Positions 55,328 to 63,128 are shown, counted from the stretch's first letter. The stretch: 64,000 bases of DNA from Streptomyces sp. MMG1533 (GCF_001279775.1 NZ_LGDG01000134.1:62001-126000), one strand, 5' to 3'. The notes: a model not told the origin generated them from the letters alone. A program made the numbers and translations.

Positions 55328-55346
55328 TATGCTCCTGTACATGAGT
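55328..55346. promoter_or_regulatory. TATGCT -10 box and operator O3 at the Nudix start
   Basis: TATGCT (55328-55333) ends 7 nt before the ATG at 55341. GCTCCTGTACATGAGT (55331-55346), matching O1 at 14 of 16, covers both the box and the start codon. A repressor bound here would block a leaderless transcript. Confidence 0.55.
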
Positions 55347-55793
55347 CAATCACAGGAAGCAACGTCACCGCCGCTGCACTCCGTATCTGTGGCCGGAGTA
55401 GTGGTGCGCGAAGACGGCCGCCTCCTGGCGATCCGCCGGGCGGACAACGGCACTTGGGAGCTCCCCGGCGGCGTACTCGAACTCGACGAGACCCCCGAGA
55501 CGGGCGTAGCCCGTGAGGTCCTGGAGGAGACGGGCATCCACGTCGAGGTGGACGAACTCACCGGCGTCTACAAGAACACGACCCGAGGCATCGTGGCCCT
55601 GGTCTTCCGCTGCAAGCCATCCGGCGGCAGGGAGCGCACGTCGAGTGAGTCGACGGCAGTCTCATGGCTCACGCCCGAGGAAGTCTCGGAGCGCATGTCC
55701 GAGGTCTTCGCGATCAGGCTCTTGGACGCCTTGGATGGCAACGGCCCTCACGTGCGGAGCCACGACGGCAAGCGCCTCATCCCAGCGGGATAG
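55341..55793 (+). CDS. Nudix hydrolase, Pif-like (element transfer immunity)
   Basis: A 150-aa protein. The Nudix box runs from [19 protein letters not shown] to EETGIHV. In pSAM2 the adjacent Nudix-type pif gene confers immunity against redundant transfer from another carrier. Gene order here (tra regulators, GntR, Nudix) matches that. It starts [10 protein letters not shown] at an ATG inside operator O3, apparently leaderless. Confidence 0.82.
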   Translation: MSQSQEATSPPLHSVSVAGVVVREDGRLLAIRRADNGTWELPGGVLELDETPETGVAREVLEETGIHVEVDELTGVYKNTTRGIVALVFRCKPSGGRERTSSESTAVSWLTPEEVSERMSEVFAIRLLDALDGNGPHVRSHDGKRLIPAG

Positions 55794-55985
55794 AACTTTC
55801 CCTACTTCATCAAGGCCCGCGCACGGCGCGGGCGCGCGCCGCCTCGACGGCGCGGCCTGCCTCTGTCTTCGCCCCGGCTGGCCGCGCCCGGCGGCGCGCT
55901 CGGCGGCTGCGGGCAGAACGTGGGCGACACCCTCTGTGGCTGGGGCGGTCGGCTCCACGGCTTTAGGCAGCCACTTTGGGGCGAG
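55794..55985. other. gap after the Nudix gene
   Basis: About 190 bases of GC-rich sequence up to the first cargo repeat. No gene is recognised. Confidence 0.4.
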
Positions 55986-56111
55986 CCTCTAAGATCATGG
56001 CCCCAACGTCGTGCTTTAACGGGCAGGTCCACAGACTGCCCGACTCGCCGGAAGCTTACGGGGCCATGATCACTCGCCCCAAAGCAGCTCCAGCCCAAAG
56101 CCGCTCCACCG
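55986..56111 (+). repeat. cargo direct repeat, left copy (about 126 bp)
   Basis: Runs from CCTCTAAG through TCGTGCTTTAAC, GTCCACAGACTGCCCGACTC and GGGGCCATGATCACTCGCCC to CAAAGCCGCTCC. About 90 percent of positions match the copy at 57108-57234. In this copy CGGGCAG and CTGCCCG form a 7-bp stem. Confidence 0.88.
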
Positions 56112-56188
56112 ACCTCGTCATCCGGCACACGTGCACGTTCGCTGTCAAAATCGATCCAGCGGCCAGTCCGAACGGGAAAGGGATGGTA

Positions 56189-57040
56189 GTGAGTCAGCAG
56201 GAGCTAGTTTCCTACTTCAAGCAGGCCACCATGGAAATGCAGCTGGAGTACGAGCGAATCCGCCTACGTGCCACCGAAGATCCTGGAACCGCTGGAGATG
56301 AAGGCGAAGAGAATTGGGCCTCACTTTTCAGAAAATGGCTTCCAGGGGATCTGCAGATCGCGACGAAGGGGCGGGTTCTTTGCGGCAGCGGGGAGGCAAC
56401 GGATCAAGTTGACATAGTGGCCTTGTCTGCCTCGTATCCGCACGGGATGCTCGTCAAGAAAATGCACCTCGCCTCCGAGGTTATGGCCATCTTTGAATGT
56501 AAGACGACCCTAAAGGCGCATCACATTGAGAAGACAATCGCGAGCGCCAGTCGCGCGAAGGAGGCCATCTATAAAGCGCACGGAAAGGAAGTTATTTACG
56601 GACTCGTGGCACACTCTCACTCGTGGGGAAGCGATAGTTCAAAAGTCGCAGAAATAATCTCCGGCAAACTTGCTGAGGCCAGCAGCGCTCATGTTGAACA
56701 CCCGAACAACTCGCTAGACTTTGTGTGCATCGCCGACCTCGGCTCATGGACTCTTCGAACGGAGTGGGATGAGGACTACTACGGTCCAGGAGTAGTTAGT
56801 TACTACTCCGGTCCGGCATTTGTCAACCTAAACGGAAAGTCCGGTACCGACACATCACCTATCGGGAGAATGGTCACCTACACGCTACGGCGCCTGTCTT
56901 ATCTCGATGAAAAGTATCGCGGGTTGGCGTCGTATTTTGGAATGTCAGGCCTTGAAGGAATCGGCTCCTGGGCGACGAGTAACCTCCGCATCTGGACAGA
57001 TTTCAATAGCAAGCGTAGGCATGTCGATCTCTTCTACTAG
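56189..57040 (+). CDS. DUF6602-like protein with PD-(D/E)xK nuclease-type motif
   Basis: A 283-aa protein. A charged helical start (QQELVSYFKQATMEMQLEYE) and ENWASLFRKWLPGDLQIATK precede TDQVDIVALS (Asp75) and EVMAIFECKTTLKA (Glu103-x-Lys105), the layout of a PD-(D/E)xK fold. A nuclease or DNA-end-binding role is inferred, not shown. GTG at 56189 (VSQQELVSYF) is preceded by AAAGGGA; ATG 56183 is an alternative. The gene is visibly less GC-rich than the rest of the element and lies exactly between the two 126-bp repeats. Confidence 0.75.
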   Translation: MSQQELVSYFKQATMEMQLEYERIRLRATEDPGTAGDEGEENWASLFRKWLPGDLQIATKGRVLCGSGEATDQVDIVALSASYPHGMLVKKMHLASEVMAIFECKTTLKAHHIEKTIASASRAKEAIYKAHGKEVIYGLVAHSHSWGSDSSKVAEIISGKLAEASSAHVEHPNNSLDFVCIADLGSWTLRTEWDEDYYGPGVVSYYSGPAFVNLNGKSGTDTSPIGRMVTYTLRRLSYLDEKYRGLASYFGMSGLEGIGSWATSNLRIWTDFNSKRRHVDLFY

Positions 57041-57107
57041 CCTAGCCATCACCCGGTTAGACTACGTCGATCTCGCAATAAAATCGCAGCGATGTTCCCG
57101 GCCTGTT

Positions 57108-57234
57108 CCTCTAAGGCGGTGGCCTCAACATCGTGCTTTAACGAGCAGGTCCACAGACTGCCCGACTCGTCGGAAGCTTGCGGGGCCATGATCACTCGCC
57201 CCAAAGCAGCTCCAGTCCAAAGCCGCTCCGCCGA
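57108..57234 (+). repeat. cargo direct repeat, right copy (about 126 bp)
   Basis: Second copy of the repeat at 55986-56111, offset 1122 bp, directly after the DUF6602 gene and before the end of the convergent HEPN gene. The 7-bp stem of the left copy is spoiled by one substitution here (GAGCAG). Confidence 0.88.
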
Positions 57235-57249
57235 ACTATTCTGGAATAC

Positions 57250-57909
57250 CTATTGCTTGGGGCCATGCTCGGCGAGATAGCTTTTTTGTGTCGCGGAATT
57301 GAGGACCTGATTCGAGATATCGTCCATCATTTTGATGATTTCTACCCTCACGTCATCCCAGTCAGTGAGCCTGATGTAGTCCTCCTCTCCGTGAGCGATT
57401 TTATTCCGCGCCGCTAGTAGCTGCTCATCGATTAGATCTTGGTAAACAGAGTAGCGGGAAAAGTCGCAACCCACGGAGCATAGGATGTCGCACAGTCGAT
57501 CGTAGTTGAGGTTTGAAAAAGTTCTCACTGCGTCGCGGCTGGTTGGAATCCTGGCTCGGGATGAAGCATTTTCGCGAATATCCCGAATGAGGGTTGTGTG
57601 TATCTGTGACCTATTAGTTGTTTCGAATTCTTCAAGTCTCGCTCTCATGGCGAGCGCTGCCAGCTCAGGCCTGAGCTGCAGGTAGGTCAACTTGAGAGAA
57701 GCTAGGTAGCAGAGGTAGGCGTGTGCGCTATTCTTGACGAACCCTTCCCAGTGAGCGTAGAGGAGGGCAATTGATGCCCTCAGAAGTGCTGGACGAACCC
57801 CGAACCCTGCTCTCTCGACTTGCCCCTTGAATACGCTAAGCTCTTTCTTTCGCCAGCCAAGATCAGCTGAAATGTGGTCGTAGAGACTCTCCGTCGTGCG
57901 GATCTTCAT
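57250..57909 (-). CDS. HEPN-domain protein, MAE_28990/MAE_18760-like
   Basis: A 219-aa helical protein. The HEPN ribonuclease motif R-x4-H is RNKIAHG (Arg168, His173). An aromatic helix LLRASIALLYAHWEGFVKNS near residue 50 is characteristic of this subgroup. HEPN proteins are usually metal-independent RNases in toxin or defence modules. It lies 10 nt downstream of the DUF262 gene on the same strand, so the two form an operon. Codon use is AT-richer than in neighbouring element genes. Confidence 0.8.
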   Translation of the reverse strand: MKIRTTESLYDHISADLGWRKKELSVFKGQVERAGFGVRPALLRASIALLYAHWEGFVKNSAHAYLCYLASLKLTYLQLRPELAALAMRARLEEFETTNRSQIHTTLIRDIRENASSRARIPTSRDAVRTFSNLNYDRLCDILCSVGCDFSRYSVYQDLIDEQLLAARNKIAHGEEDYIRLTDWDDVRVEIIKMMDDISNQVLNSATQKSYLAEHGPKQ

Positions 57910-57919
57910 TTAGTCGGCC

Positions 57920-59038
57920 TTAGGGGCGGAAGAAATCCTTAGCGGCAGGAATGGTCACGGGGATGCGTGTGGTTCCGCGTACGCCGCCCCGAGCCTGCGA
58001 TCGAAAGAACTCTTCCGACCACATGGATTCCACCCGGTCGCGGACCGATGTCGACCGAGGGCTTTCATCTAGTCGCTGCCATGCTTGAAGGTTGGTTGCG
58101 ACACCGATCGTGATGGCCTCAAAAGCTGATACCGAAAACCCGCCGAGGAACTTTTCCTTTGAGGCGTCGTATCGCCTAAAGGACTCTGATTCCAGTGACT
58201 CGGCAAGGAGGGAGAAGGTATCGCGAAAGACCTTACCCCAGCTAGCTTTGTCGAAACTCGCTTCGCTTGCCAAGCTGAGCATCTTTTCTGTCAAGAACAG
58301 GTCGACACTCTCCATCTCCTTGAGCTCCTGGAGTGTGCTTGAGATGAGGCTCAGGAAACGGCAGACAAGCTCCAGATCGTATTGCTCATCTGCTGCCCGG
58401 CTGGAGATTAGCGCACAGGCGGTGAAATTTTGATCCTTCCGCAACTCCTCCAGCCAGAGGAAGAAGTCACGATTCATCATGATGAGCTGGCAGTTCCTGA
58501 CCTCTTGAGCCGACGGAGCCTCGCCGCCCGAGTTCAGGCGATCGAAGAGCTCGTACTTCGCTTTTTCGTCGCTTTCCGGCAAGAGAATCTTGAAGTCGAG
58601 CTTGCTCCTTTTGAAGGATACTCGCTGGCCAGGCGTCAGGCTGGTTCCTTCGTCTACGCCTTCAAAGGTCAAACCGTCTAGAGAAGGGAGATAGCGCGTC
58701 CCGTGAAGTTCGCTTGCGGGCAGCAACTCTCCCTTCTCTTCATCTCGTAGTTCTCCCATGAATTCAAGGATCGTTGACAGCCTCTGCAAACCGTCGATCA
58801 CTTCCCATACTCCATCGTGCCTCTGCATGACAAAGATCGAGGGGAGAGGGATACCTAGTAGAATGCTCTCTACCAACCGCGACTTCTTTGAGGGGCTCCA
58901 GCGAAAGAGTCGTTGAAATTCAGGACGAATTACCAATTCGCGGTCTCGGTAGAGGTTCACGATTTCGCCGATAGACATGGCGTAGGCGTCTGCCTTAACC
59001 GTTGAGCGGCCAGCCTCGATCTCGTCTTGCAGGGTCAT
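57920..59038 (-). CDS. DUF262 (ParB/Srx-fold) domain protein
   Basis: A 372-aa protein. MSIGEIVNLYRDRELVIRPE and FQRLFRWSPSKKSRLVESIL begin the domain, and IDGLQRLSTI (82-90) is the DGQQR-type catalytic motif with Leu for the first Gln. DUF262 proteins (GmrSD type, DndB relatives) hydrolyse nucleotides or cut DNA in phage defence. Pairing with a HEPN RNase is a described association, with the action of this pair unknown. ATG at 59038. Confidence 0.85.
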   Translation of the reverse strand: MTLQDEIEAGRSTVKADAYAMSIGEIVNLYRDRELVIRPEFQRLFRWSPSKKSRLVESILLGIPLPSIFVMQRHDGVWEVIDGLQRLSTILEFMGELRDEEKGELLPASELHGTRYLPSLDGLTFEGVDEGTSLTPGQRVSFKRSKLDFKILLPESDEKAKYELFDRLNSGGEAPSAQEVRNCQLIMMNRDFFLWLEELRKDQNFTACALISSRAADEQYDLELVCRFLSLISSTLQELKEMESVDLFLTEKMLSLASEASFDKASWGKVFRDTFSLLAESLESESFRRYDASKEKFLGGFSVSAFEAITIGVATNLQAWQRLDESPRSTSVRDRVESMWSEEFFRSQARGGVRGTTRIPVTIPAAKDFFRP

Positions 59039-59504
59039 GTCGCGCTCTCTCTACTCCGGTAGCCCGTGGCTCAGGTCATCATTCCATCCCGGAGCGCCAG
59101 AGAGCATGGTTCGGGCACTGCTTCTCCGGGGGCGTTGGGTGTGCGTAGCGCTCAGCGGCAGAGATGGCCGAACGGCCTACTTGTGAGCAACTCAGGGGCG
59201 CGCCCATGCCGCTGGGTGACGGGTGAAGCAGTCGCTGTCTGCCCCGCATCGGATGCGAGGTGACTAGCTCCAGGGCCGTCTCCGGGCCGTGCGAGGGTAC
59301 CCAGGGGCGACCACGACAACCGACGGTGACAGACGAGGCACAGCCGCTGCCCGCGAACCCCCAGGTCACAGCCCCCCGACCAAACGGGTTACCACCCAAG
59401 GGTGGACCTCAGGCAAGATGGGGTTTTTCTCTCTGTCGGGTTGGATCAGGGTGCTTATCGCCGAGTAGGTCCATGAAGGTAGTCGTCTTCAGTAAGGTCC
59501 CCGT
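59039..59504. other. gap upstream of the DUF262 gene
   Basis: About 465 bases. It should contain the promoter of the DUF262-HEPN operon. No ORF is convincing on either strand and no repeat was seen. Confidence 0.4.
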
Positions 59505-59813
59505 ATGGAGCAGCAGCGCGAACTCATCAACGGCCAGTTGATCCGCACCCAACGGATCCTCTATGGCACTGATGCCGACCTCCGTGCTGCCGGCATCAGG
59601 ACGCGCGACGTGACCTCTATGGACTGGTACCGCATCCCGGACGCAGATCGTGCGCCCTCTTGCGACGTCAAGGGCTGCACCGACTTGCCGGACTACCGAG
59701 TGACCAAGAGTGTTGGGCTGTTCAAGCGACCCAAGGAGTACTTCGGTTGCCCTGAACATCTAGATGCCTGCCGCGCAGCCATGGCGTACGGGCACAGTGG
59801 CGATCCCGCCTAG
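59505..59813 (+). CDS. small hypothetical protein near attR
   Basis: A 102-aa protein, MEQQRELINGQLIRTQRILY at the start, later PSCDVKGCTDLPDYRV and YFGCPEHLDACRAAMAYG. Four Cys and one His could bind a metal. No family recognised. Composition looks protein-like, and the position just inside attR is usual for element-specific orphans. Confidence 0.55.
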   Translation: MEQQRELINGQLIRTQRILYGTDADLRAAGIRTRDVTSMDWYRIPDADRAPSCDVKGCTDLPDYRVTKSVGLFKRPKEYFGCPEHLDACRAAMAYGHSGDPA

Positions 59814-59826
59814 CGAACCAGGGTGA

Positions 59827-59846
59827 GTGTCTAACTGCGTGACAAC
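59827..59846. promoter_or_regulatory. right arm-type integrase site candidate
   Basis: GTGTCTAACTGCGTGACAAC matches the left-end site at 48188-48207 at 18 of 20 positions in the same orientation, 95 bp from attR. Confidence 0.45.
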
Positions 59847-59941
59847 GCCGACGTACAACGGCGGACGCGCACGGTCACCTGCGGACCATCCCAGCAGGTG
59901 AAAGGCACAGCGACCCGAGGTTGAGGGCCCGTCCAAGTTGC

Positions 59942-59988
59942 TTCGGGACGAAGAGGTCGTGGGTTCAAATCCCGCCACCCCGACAGCT
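59942..59988 (+). other. attR, 47-bp core (3' fragment of tRNA-Pro)
   Basis: Exact repeat of 48085-48131. It holds the 3' half of tRNA-Pro without the 5' half, so it is not a functional tRNA. Confidence 0.93.
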
Positions 59989-59999
59989 GTAACACCAGG

Positions 60000-60036
60000 T
60001 CAGGGGCCTGATCCGCTTAGCGGGTCGGGTCCCTGA
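60000..60036 (+). terminator. native tRNA-Pro terminator, displaced
   Basis: A 17-bp stem (60000-60016 and 60020-60036) with three G-U wobbles and a 3-nt loop just after attR. Before integration it would have followed the tRNA gene. Confidence 0.6.
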
Positions 60037-60278
60037 GTGGTTTCTGGGGCCTTTTTGGAGCCGTTTGGGAGCCGTCTGCTCGCGGTCGGCTTCAGCGTCC
60101 TCGCGGGCTGAGCGCCGTACCCGACTCCGGACAGCGGTACAGGTCTCTGCATCGGACCTTGGCCTCGATTGACTGCAGCTCGCATGGGCTCGACTGAGGG
60201 AGAACGGGACCGCCCCAGGACGCGGGCGAAGCGGCGGGCACGGCCGGATACCGGTGGCCCGTATGCCGCCGGAGGGTG

Positions 60279-61022
60279 TTACTCGTGTGGCCCGGCGAAG
60301 CGGTCGAGCAGTGCGTCCAACCCGGCGGCCAGGCCCTCCGGGCCGCCGCGTTCGGCGAGGGTGGGGGTGCTCTCGCGCAGCCTGGGCAGGTCCTGGGCGG
60401 GAAGGCGATGCAGGCCGAACCGGAATGCGGGGTCCGGTTCATCGGGGTTGTCCACCATGGCGCGCAGTTCCACCGACATGTACCCGAGCACCCAGGCGGT
60501 GAAGGCGCGGAGGACTGTGGCGCTTTGGGCCTCGTCCAGGCCTGCGTCCCGGAGCAGGGTGAGCACCCGTTCGTGATCCCTGAGGACGGGCAGCGGCCTG
60601 CGGGCCAGCGGGACCGCCATCATGCGGGTGGACAGCAGCGGAGCCACCTGGGCGTGGTCGAGGCAGACCTGGTACGTGGCCAGGGCGATGCGTTGCAGCT
60701 CGGCTCGCTGCTCGAAGTCACCGGCGGCAGGCTCCGCGGCCGGTGCCGCGGTCGGGACGGGCGCCTGGTCGAGACGGTCCTCCAATTGCAGGTAGAGGGC
60801 CTCGACCAGCCCGTCCACCAGAGCTTCCTTGCCGGGCGCGTAGCGGTAAAGGCTCATGGCCTCCACGCCTAGATCGGCTCCCAGCCGACGCATGCTCAGT
60901 GCGGAGAGGCCTTCGCGATCCACCAGTTCCAAAGCGGCGGCCAGGACACGCTCACGGCTGAGTCTCGCGGGACGCCCGCGGTCGCCGGATCGATCCGGGC
61001 CGGCGGCTGATTCGTTCGCCAT
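60279..61022 (-). CDS. TetR/AcrR-family regulator
   Basis: A 247-aa repressor. The DNA-binding part is RERVLAAALELVDREGLSAL followed by MRRLGADLGVEAMSLYRYAP, then a helical C-terminal domain with LRAFTAWVLGYMSVELRAMV. The Ala/Pro-rich residues 83-100 form a linker. ATG at 61022. The ligand is unknown, and the adjacent sortase gene may be a target. Confidence 0.9.
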   Translation of the reverse strand: MANESAAGPDRSGDRGRPARLSRERVLAAALELVDREGLSALSMRRLGADLGVEAMSLYRYAPGKEALVDGLVEALYLQLEDRLDQAPVPTAAPAAEPAAGDFEQRAELQRIALATYQVCLDHAQVAPLLSTRMMAVPLARRPLPVLRDHERVLTLLRDAGLDEAQSATVLRAFTAWVLGYMSVELRAMVDNPDEPDPAFRFGLHRLPAQDLPRLRESTPTLAERGGPEGLAAGLDALLDRFAGPHE

Positions 61023-61075
61023 TCGCCTGCCTCCTCAAGGCTCGACGCGGCGCCGGAGCCGACGGCACCCAATGA

Positions 61076-61678
61076 TCATTTCTCCAACTCGCCCCATACG
61101 ACGAGCCGGTGGATGTATGTGCCGTTCCAAGCGCGGTCCGTACAGGTGGTGAGCGTGATCCGAGCCTTGTCCGGCTTGACGCCCGGCCTGTTGGGAACGG
61201 GAAGCACGACGCCGACGTCGGAGGGCTTGACGACCTCGGCCCGGGTGACCCGGTATGTGTATGTCTTACGGTGCCGATAGACCTTGATTTCGTCGCCCTT
61301 TGTCAGGCCCTGCAGCCGATGAAACGGCTGTCCCCACCCCGTACGGTGACCGGCAATCGCAAAGTTGCCGATTTCGCCCGGCATGGCCGTCCCCGGAAAG
61401 TGCCCGGGGCCCTTCTCAAGAGCACTCCGAGACACGCCCTCAACGATCACGGGGTCATAGTCCGAGCCGAATCGAGGAATCCTCAGCGTCGCGAGTGCGC
61501 CGCCTTCGCGAGGGACCTCGACCGACGTCTGGATCTTCGCCTTGATCTCTTTGTGCAGTGTCTGCTGGGCGGCTCTGTACTGATTGTCCGAATGCCGGGT
61601 CTGGAGAATCATGAAACCCCCCAGGAGCAAACCGACGAGTATCAGGCCGATACCCAGAAGTTGACTTGCCCTTTTCAT
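61076..61678 (-). CDS. class E sortase
   Basis: A 200-aa membrane-anchored transpeptidase. One N-terminal helix (LLGIGLILVGLLLGGFMIL) is followed by a sortase barrel with catalytic His111 in IAGHRTGWGQPF, Cys179 in ITLTTCTDR and Arg191 in YIHRLVVWG. Class E enzymes of actinomycetes prefer LAxTG-type signals and anchor chaplins and other surface proteins. It lies 12 nt after the tiny LPLTG gene, so the two are co-transcribed. Confidence 0.9.
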   Translation of the reverse strand: MKRASQLLGIGLILVGLLLGGFMILQTRHSDNQYRAAQQTLHKEIKAKIQTSVEVPREGGALATLRIPRFGSDYDPVIVEGVSRSALEKGPGHFPGTAMPGEIGNFAIAGHRTGWGQPFHRLQGLTKGDEIKVYRHRKTYTYRVTRAEVVKPSDVGVVLPVPNRPGVKPDKARITLTTCTDRAWNGTYIHRLVVWGELEK

Positions 61679-61690
61679 GTCCGACCCCGG

Positions 61691-61864
61691 TCAGGCGTCG
61701 TCCTTGATCCTTCGGGGAAACAGCCGCAGAACAGCGAATCCCGCCGAGATCAGAACGAACACCACGATCCAGAACCAGACGCTGCCCGGGCCGCCGGTGA
61801 GGGGCAGTACCCCTGCCGCGCTGGTTCCGCCCACTGTGGTCCCTGCGCCTGCGTAGTTAACCAT
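61691..61864 (-). CDS. minimal LPLTG cell-wall-sorting peptide
   Basis: A 57-aa protein consisting of about 20 Gly/Thr/Ala-rich residues (MVNYAGAGTTVGGTSAAG), the sorting motif VLPLTGG, a hydrophobic helix (SVWFWIVVFVLISAGFAVL) and a basic tail (RLFPRRIKDDA). It has the C-terminal half of a sortase substrate but no signal peptide and no surface domain. The ATG at 61864 has GAGGAGACA upstream. It lies between the GT2 and sortase genes. Confidence 0.78.
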   Translation of the reverse strand: MVNYAGAGTTVGGTSAAGVLPLTGGPGSVWFWIVVFVLISAGFAVLRLFPRRIKDDA

Positions 61865-61911
61865 GATTGTCTCCTCTGTCTGTTCGGTCTCTTTCCAGGG
61901 ACCGCTTGGAA

Positions 61912-63030
61912 TTACCAGTTTCGCTCTCGTTGAAGAGCTGTATCGACGAGCGCACGGAGGTGCACTCCCTGCAGAAACAGGTCGTAGAACCATTCCGGTA
62001 TGACCAGCATCGAGGCAATCGACACACGCCAGCCCCTGGATTTTGCGGTGATCGCCCGCTCAATCGCGTAGAAACCGGTGAAGACAATCCAGAACGGAGC
62101 AATTTTCAGGCCAGATCCAGCAGCGAGAAACCACAGGACCGAACCGATGTATGCGGTCGACACGGATACCCCGAGGAAAGCCACGACCTGCCTGACCCAA
62201 CCTTCTGCGGTGTAACGAGTCACGCCGTAGCCGATCAGATTCTCGAGCGCTCCGCGCTTCCAGCGAAGCCGCTGCTTCGCAAGGGCTCGCCATGTTTCCA
62301 TGACTTCAGTACTCATGGTCGCGCGGGCCGGAGCGACTATGCGGAATGCGAGATGCTTCAGAGCGAGCGTGAGCTCGTTGTCCTCGGTCAGTGCCTTCGT
62401 GTCGTACACTCCGTCGGCCGGTGGCAGAAGACCGGATTCCCGGGCGGCGAGTACACCTTTCAGAGCGCCGGCCTTGAAAAGGCAGGCCGTGCCCGTCAGG
62501 CAAAGTACCTTGCCGTTCTTTCGAGCCGTGTCCCGGGAGTACCGGGCGAACTCATTGCGTTGGAAGACGCCACAGAGCCTGCCACCCGAACGACCCCGGA
62601 AGTTCCCGCCCACGGCGCCGTAGCCCTGCCCCAACTTCCGGGTGGTCACCTCGATGAAGTGAGGATCCAGATAGGTGTCGGCGTCCTGGATGAGGATTGC
62701 GTCGTCGTCTGCCATGTTCGGCAGCAATCTGCCCAGCGCTCCGTTGAGATTGCCGGCCTTCTTGTGCTTGTTGCCGACCGAATGCCAGACTTCGGCACCC
62801 GCCTCTCGGGCGATTCGCTCCAGTTCTTCGGTTCGACCGCTGTCCTGGTGCGGATCCAGCGTCACGATGACGCGGTCCGCGGGACGTGTCTGCATCCGCA
62901 GCGCATCGAGGACGCGGGGCAGAGAGCCCGCCTCCTTGTAGGCGGGAACGAGCGCCGTCACCCTCGGGACTCCCGGCTCCGGTTGCCTGCAAAGGGGGCT
63001 CGGGAAGGGTCGGTTGCAACTCGTCGCCAT
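61912..63030 (-). CDS. processive GT2 glycosyltransferase (hyaluronan/cellulose-synthase-like)
   Basis: A protein of about 372 aa. GT-A motifs are ALVPAYKEAGSLPRVLDAL, IQDADTYLDP (DxD), ALTEDNELTLAL (catalytic TED) and the acceptor-site QRLRWKRG (QxxRW). Three C-terminal hydrophobic segments (VVAFLGVSVSTAYIGSVLWF and others) form the membrane channel. This is the layout of enzymes that polymerise and export a polysaccharide. ATG 63030 was chosen; GTG 63042 is possible. First gene of a GT2-LPLTG-sortase operon. Confidence 0.88.
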   Translation of the reverse strand: MATSCNRPFPSPLCRQPEPGVPRVTALVPAYKEAGSLPRVLDALRMQTRPADRVIVTLDPHQDSGRTEELERIAREAGAEVWHSVGNKHKKAGNLNGALGRLLPNMADDDAILIQDADTYLDPHFIEVTTRKLGQGYGAVGGNFRGRSGGRLCGVFQRNEFARYSRDTARKNGKVLCLTGTACLFKAGALKGVLAARESGLLPPADGVYDTKALTEDNELTLALKHLAFRIVAPARATMSTEVMETWRALAKQRLRWKRGALENLIGYGVTRYTAEGWVRQVVAFLGVSVSTAYIGSVLWFLAAGSGLKIAPFWIVFTGFYAIERAITAKSRGWRVSIASMLVIPEWFYDLFLQGVHLRALVDTALQRERNW

Positions 63031-63128
63031 GTCGATCACCACGTCATCCGTGCGGCTGGAGGGCTGTCTTCTCGTCGCCCTATCTGTGTTGCGCTCGTAA
63101 GTTTACGATGTATCCATACATATGACAC

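Larger units (their letters stand above)
48085..59988. mobile_element. integrated AICE of pSAM2/RepSA type (about 11.9 kb)
   Basis: An actinomycete integrative and conjugative element in tRNA-Pro bounded by 47-bp direct repeats. The modules in order are int-xis-rep, small Zn protein, spread genes, FtsK-like transfer ATPase, SCO3933-type regulator, GntR repressor, Pif-like Nudix gene, an accessory cargo (DUF6602, HEPN, DUF262), a small orphan gene, and attR. All modules for excision, replication and double-stranded DNA transfer are present, so it may be functional apart from one frameshifted spread gene. Confidence 0.92.

Noticed and set aside
55986..57234. Insertion sequence around the DUF6602 gene
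   Set aside because: The flanking repeats are direct, not inverted, and no transposase is encoded inside.
59079..59399. 106-codon minus-strand ORF upstream of the DUF262 gene
   Set aside because: No ribosome-binding site, no recognisable motif and composition typical of non-coding DNA here. Left as an unannotated gap.
59942..59988. Second tRNA-Pro gene
   Set aside because: Only the 3' half is present. It is attR, not a tRNA.
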